Assembly: GCF_042453785.1 (NCBI RefSeq) | Contig: NC_091663.1 | Location: 24,766,501-24,830,500, forward strand | Direction: 5' to 3' | DNA length: 64,000 nt | DNA from: Malus domestica | Taxonomy: Eukaryota; Streptophyta; Magnoliopsida; Rosales; Rosaceae | Part shown: in pieces, positions 59,222 through 64,000 of the stretch | How the letters are laid out: each line of letters opens with the position of its first letter | Numbering within the stretch: position 1 is the stretch's first letter | Notes under the pieces: generated by a model | What the model was told of the DNA's origin: nothing | What the model saw: only the letters and a program-made list of their open reading frames with translations | Databases searched by the model: none | Made by a program: the position numbers and the translations under genes

Positions 59222-59867
59222 TGTAGACATCGAAATTTCGGTGAAATAAATGTTGACCAATGCATTAAAATTACAACCTTCATTCATTTCACCTACATCA
59301 TACACTTACTTCACCTACAACCTGCACTCATTTCACCTACATCACCCACTTACTTCACCAAAAAAAAAAGGATGGTGGTGATTCATTCTCAAAGCCTATA
59401 AATAGGCTCCTCCATCAAAGGATCAAGGAGGAAAACCAATTCACATCACACCAAAGCCTTGAAGCTTTGAAACTCTAAAGCTCCCAAGCAAATCCCAGGG
59501 GATCAAGAAAGCCCTCTTCGTTCTCTGTCAAATCCTCCTTCAAGATCAAGCCCCAACGGCCCTTGAGGAACTTTCACCAAATCCTCTTTCAAGATCAAGC
59601 CCCAACGACCCTTGAAGAACTTCCACAATTCAAGATCAAGCCTCGACGGCCCCTTGAAGAAAGCGTTCATTGTTCATCACCTGTTCATCCTAAGATCAAG
59701 CCTCGAAGACCCTTGGATTAACAGCACAATCCACAAATTTACACATTACGAAGATCGAATCAAAGGCTAAATTTGTAGAAGAGATTGTAACCCTTAAATC
59801 ATTAATACAAATATTATTTTGTACACGTGTTCTTGTCTCATTCATTGCAGGAATATTCATGTTTACA
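59222..59867 (+). mobile_element. solo LTR, 646 bp
   Basis: Begins TGTAGACATCGAAATTTCGG and ends ATTCATGTTTACA, flanked by a perfect 5-bp duplication GTCGT (59217-59221, 59868-59872). It has a TATA box CTATAAATAGG (59397) and, downstream, an imperfect tandem repeat of TTCAAGATCAAGCCCCAACG-type units (59540-59710). The superfamily is unresolved, possibly gypsy. Confidence 0.9.
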
Positions 59868-59872
59868 GTCGT

Positions 59873-62800
59873 ATATACACTTAATGTAGTCATAAGGATT
59901 TTCATTCTTATTTCTTTCGAATTAAGAGGTGTAACTCTATGACATAGTCATAAAGTTCAAACCATTCAACTGAGACGGTTTATAGATCCTTCTCGACTAC
60001 CTTGGAGCTAGTGGTGTAGGAACTAGGTTGTTATATTTGTTAATTATCATCTTGTCTCTCAAATAACCTATTCTTTGAGTTCTATCTCTCGTTCATTTGC
60101 TCTATCTTAGGCAAATCCTATTGTAGGATTACAATGATCTACCCAACAAATAACATTTGTTAGTTGGTTTATAGAAGTGATATCCAAAGGTTAATTTAAG
60201 GATGTCCCACAAGATTGTTCTCAAACAAATATTGCTTATTAGCACACAACCCCAAATCTTAACACGATTAAGACTTGTTTTTCTTTCCAACTACATCCTA
60301 TGGAGTCATGAAAATTTTGGAAGATCTTCTAATTGACAATCATATTGTCTTAGAAGTATATAGCCTATATATGGGTAATTGATAACGTCCAACGAACTAC
60401 ATCTTATTTGACTTCGTTCTTCTCCCAATGGAGAAATCCATTATCTTATGATGCTATTTTCCTTGATATCTTTCAAGGAAACTCTTCTAAAGTGTTATTT
60501 TTCCTTGGATCAAATCTAAGGAGGTAAATACTTTAGACGTCTTATTCATCAACTTACATTCTTGAATTCTTTGAAACCTTTTGCAAAGTATTCGGACTTG
60601 TGTTTATTCAAAATAAACGATAGTCCAACCGATAGCAATCTTTGGTGAATGTCAAACAACATGAGTAGTATTATGTTGTGGACAAGTGCCACTAACATCT
60701 AAGTGAATTAACCTCAACAACTTTGTGATTCTGTCTTCTTTTCAAAAGAATAAAGATTCGAACATTTTGCCTCTATACAATTTTAACAAGAAGGCATTGG
60801 ATCTGGATTTAACGATGCAAAGCATCCATCTATGACCAACTTGTAATTTATGCTTTAGAGGTATCACAACTTAGTTGGATTAGTCATTACCTTGCAACCT
60901 TTTGGGTTTTAAGCATCGTTATATTCTAAACAGTTAACACTACCACATCATCTCTACTATAAAGACAATCAATCAAATTACAATAATCCAATCATTCATT
61001 AATAAAGAACAATGTTTTGTCAAATAAAACATTCATCCATCTTTTAAAATTATAGTGATGGAATTAAGTTCCTTATTCAAATTGGAATGTAAAGACAATC
61101 TTTGTTTTTTCAATTTCTTTGGTAGTTCATATGAAGAAGTAAGTACTATCTGCTTTCGCATAGATCTATATTTTATTCACGTTCCAAATATGAAGTACTT
61201 TCTCTTCTCTCATTAATTTTCTACTTCTTATTAGCCACACTTTTTCAACGATTGTAAAACATAGTTACTAATACAGAATCAAGCATTCAAGTAGAAGAAC
61301 CAACTGTTTTGAACTATTCAAGAACAATTTACAATACCTTCAAAAGGTGTGTTCTTGACACTTGCAAGGCATTTCTTGCAAACACCCCTTCCAATGCCCC
61401 TCATTTCATAAAGAAAGTTTGTTCCCTTGGAGTTATTTCGCCTTCTTCATTTGACTTCTCCATTGACTACAATAGTCATGGTCCCTTAAACTCCCACTAT
61501 CTCTCTTGAAACTTATTTCAATTGTGTTATACACATCAAACGATTTGGAGAGCGTGCAGTTACTGTTCACTATATAATTTACAATAAACTTAGTGAACCA
61601 TTTGGCTCAAAGGTGAAGTCCTTCCCTAGTTTACATCTCCTGAAGTGGTTTAACACATCAATACTGAATGATTCAAAATCATCATAAGTCCATGTTGATG
61701 GACTATTTTTGTCAATCAACCATTATGTTCTAATCATGATTACAAACTTTCAAGAGTTGTTCAAGACAACTCTCATTTCTTTATACAACAATTTGTAAGT
61801 GAAGAATCATGGCACATAAATGGTCCATGCCCTTGTGCTTACTTCTCAAGTTCCTTGTTCATTTAACAAAGAAACAAGCACTAGTGTTGTTTGTGTTGTC
61901 TTATTTATGATAGACTTATCTAACATGTTCTTCCAATGATACATTATCAATAGGAAGATTGTGAGGATGAGACTACTTAGGTACATATGCAATCCATTCA
62001 AGACAATTTATGGGATTGTGGTACCAAGTCCAGGAACTAAAGTCTTCCGCTTTTCTTTGGCAAGTTTTGGATAGCGTTTGTAAATATATCGGTAAACAAA
62101 TACATAACAAATATAAATTGATTGATTTTAAGCTATTTGATATAGGTTTTTAAATCAAATAGCACCACCCACTATTTTTGGCAAATTCCATATCCCTTAT
62201 TGGAATTTGAGAATTTTGGAGGAAATTCTTAGTAAGGTATGAGAGGCTCACTATTACCAAACCCACCTCACAATGATATGATGTTGGCTAGCATTAATAA
62301 TAATGAGAGAGTATGCTTACTCATTTACATCTCATGTAAGTACCCATCTTATTTGGCCTCTAGAGAATGATGTCTAACAATGATATGATGTTGGCTCCAT
62401 TGCACTTAGTTAAGTCATTCCCACCATGCAAGTTCGGGTAAGGGTTCAAGAACAACCTCACAATGATATGATGGTGTGTAAGCACATACTTTGTACTCCC
62501 CCATGATAGGGTGAAGTCAATGTATGAGTCATAAACGATCAGAGCCTACCACAGTGGAAGGCCACGAAAGAGTGTTCAAAGCACTATCATGCTTGTCAAC
62601 TTAATAACGGTTTAGTTGAGGGTTTTTGGGTCTTATCACGTATAAGCATGCATTTTAATCTCATTAAAACAATATGGTCCTATTACAACTATTGGTCCAT
62701 GTGATTGATTTAGTAGTATATGATACTCCCACTATGCTTGTAAAACGATTTTTAAAGCAAGAGTATATGGTACTACTAACATAAGCTTTACATTCATTGA

Positions 62801-64000
62801 TGGACTATATAGTTGCCTTAGGGCCTTAGGATGTCATATGAACCTTTGATTCGATCCAACATAAACCTAGTGTTGGATCTCGGTCTAGGGATGGTGATTG
62901 ATTTTGCTTACGCATTTAATCACATTAAGGCATGTTTTCTTATTGGGCGTTGGACCTAACTACTCTAATTTCATGCATATCAAATAAAACAAGAGATGAG
63001 TACTTCAAAGTAAAGAAAAGCTTATGCTCTTTTACAACATTTGATCATATCAAATTACAACAAAAAACTAATCTACACATTCCCATGGTTCAAACAAATT
63101 TGAGAGACGGCCTTTCACATAGCTTAATTATCATAGGCTTAGGTTCATAATCACCATTTCTTTTAACGCTTTAACTAAGTAAACTTGAATGCAACATTGT
63201 CATTTGGTTTTTATATCCATAGAACATTTTAAATGGAGCTAAATGAATGAAAATCCAATTCTCATTTAAAGAGACAAAACTATTTTGTTCTCAACTAATT
63301 TAGGCCAAAATGCAATAACCTCAACTTTTGGGCTATATTGCAAAATAGAAACTTTTTAAGGTTACTTTGTAAAAACACAAAAGTCCACTAGTTCATGTAA
63401 TTATAACTAGAACCCAAAAATTTTAACAAATACAAAAACTTCATTAAAGGAGCAAACAATTTGTCCTTTAGTGATTTTGGGCCTTTACGTAAAAACGTAA
63501 ACTTTCGGGTCAAAGTGCAAATACACAAAAATATCAAAACTTTATGTAATTGCATAAAAGCTTCAATAGTACCCCCATTATAGGGATGGCTGGTCATGGT
63601 GAGTAGTGATGGTGTGTGTGAGTTGATTTGTGTGTTTGAAAGGTGATTGAAAGTTGTATGTGATTGGTATAGTATGAATCGTAAAAAAGGTATGGGTGTT
63701 GTTTGAAAAATCATACACCCTTTTTGAATAAACAACAAACTTTTTGTTCTTGGTATGAACAATAGGAACAAAGCAAGAACATTGAAGAACATCCCTAAAA
63801 ACCCATAGGAGCTCCATGAATGTTTTCACTCAATAAAACTCAAATTATCACTACTCAAAAGAGGGTTAGCATCCCAGGGTACTTAGGGGTTCCTAATGTC
63901 ACTTTAAAACATTTTTAACAACACAAACAACCCAAAAATTCACCCCTTGGATTTGGCCGAGTTTCCTTATAAACATGGCACCAAATTTTAGCTCCAAAAT
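59873..64000. other. no gene seen; degenerate repeat sequence to the window end
   Basis: AT-rich, with only short frames. It appears continuous with the degenerate copia 2 region. It contains a small repeat family, ACAATGATATGATGTTGGCT, at about 62272, 62376 and 62461. Frames at 61309-61509 and 63388-63829 have no family features. I cannot place the 5' LTR or primer-binding site of copia 2, which may lie beyond the window. Confidence 0.5.
62265..62485 (+). repeat. three-copy phrase, ~85-105-bp spacing
   Basis: ACAATGATATGATG followed by TTGGCT or GTGTGT occurs at about 62272, 62376 and 62461. Confidence 0.7.

Noticed and set aside
63388..63829. Overlapping minus-strand frames near the window end
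   Set aside because: Low-complexity, hydrophobic and Thr/His/Pro-rich sequence in degenerate repeat DNA; no domain seen.

Overview
This is nuclear DNA from a dicot plant. Genes have many GT-AG introns, intergenic DNA is AT-rich, and most of the window is retrotransposon and small DNA-transposon sequence. The gene sequences and repeat types look most like the apple/pear group (Rosaceae, Maleae); that is inference from recognition, not from a search. No bacterial features, CRISPR array, rRNA or convincing functional tRNA gene were seen.

Left part (1-8000): the 3' end of an acidic protein gene (3-407); a 15-exon SPO11-1 gene (1848-5158) carrying several independent disabling lesions, so a pseudogene of the meiotic double-strand-break enzyme; and an intact three-exon heavy-metal-associated isoprenylated protein (HIPP, 6911-7874). 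From 8019 to 14836 there is a copia LTR, broken Ty3/gypsy pieces and a 2.3 kb solo LTR.

Middle (15000-28400): a near-perfect hairpin MITE, a single-exon membrane-anchored acidic protein with a DUF761-like C-terminus (17389-18114, minus), a PIF/Harbinger-like element, copies of a 155-bp Mutator-like MITE, a hAT-like element, and an intact ten-exon TIM50 gene (23146-28378) with a copia solo LTR in intron 3 and a MITE in intron 9.

Retrotransposon block (28860-40896): a satellite-like array, then a two-LTR Athila-type gypsy element on the minus strand (29592-38621) that has lost its protease and most of its reverse transcriptase, then a second gypsy solo LTR. After a poorly conserved stretch with one unrecognised 3' exon (43179-43346, minus) comes a ZIP metal-transporter locus: one intact gene (44755-46469) followed by two decayed copies (47002-47290 and 47358-48029).

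Right end (48590-64000): a nest of elements. A copia gag is split by a gypsy solo LTR and runs into a minus-strand copia LTR, which is itself split by an Athila-related solo LTR. Beyond it lies degenerate copia interior with a hAT-like element and another solo LTR inserted. Most of these insertions could be bounded by target-site duplications (TSDs) visible in the sequence.

The intact genes (HIPP, DUF761-like, TIM50, ZIP) do not form a pathway; two of them relate to metal handling (HIPP, ZIP). I found no undescribed biological system. The most notable points are the multiply broken SPO11-1, the ZIP gene with its dead tandem copies, and the readable insertion history.
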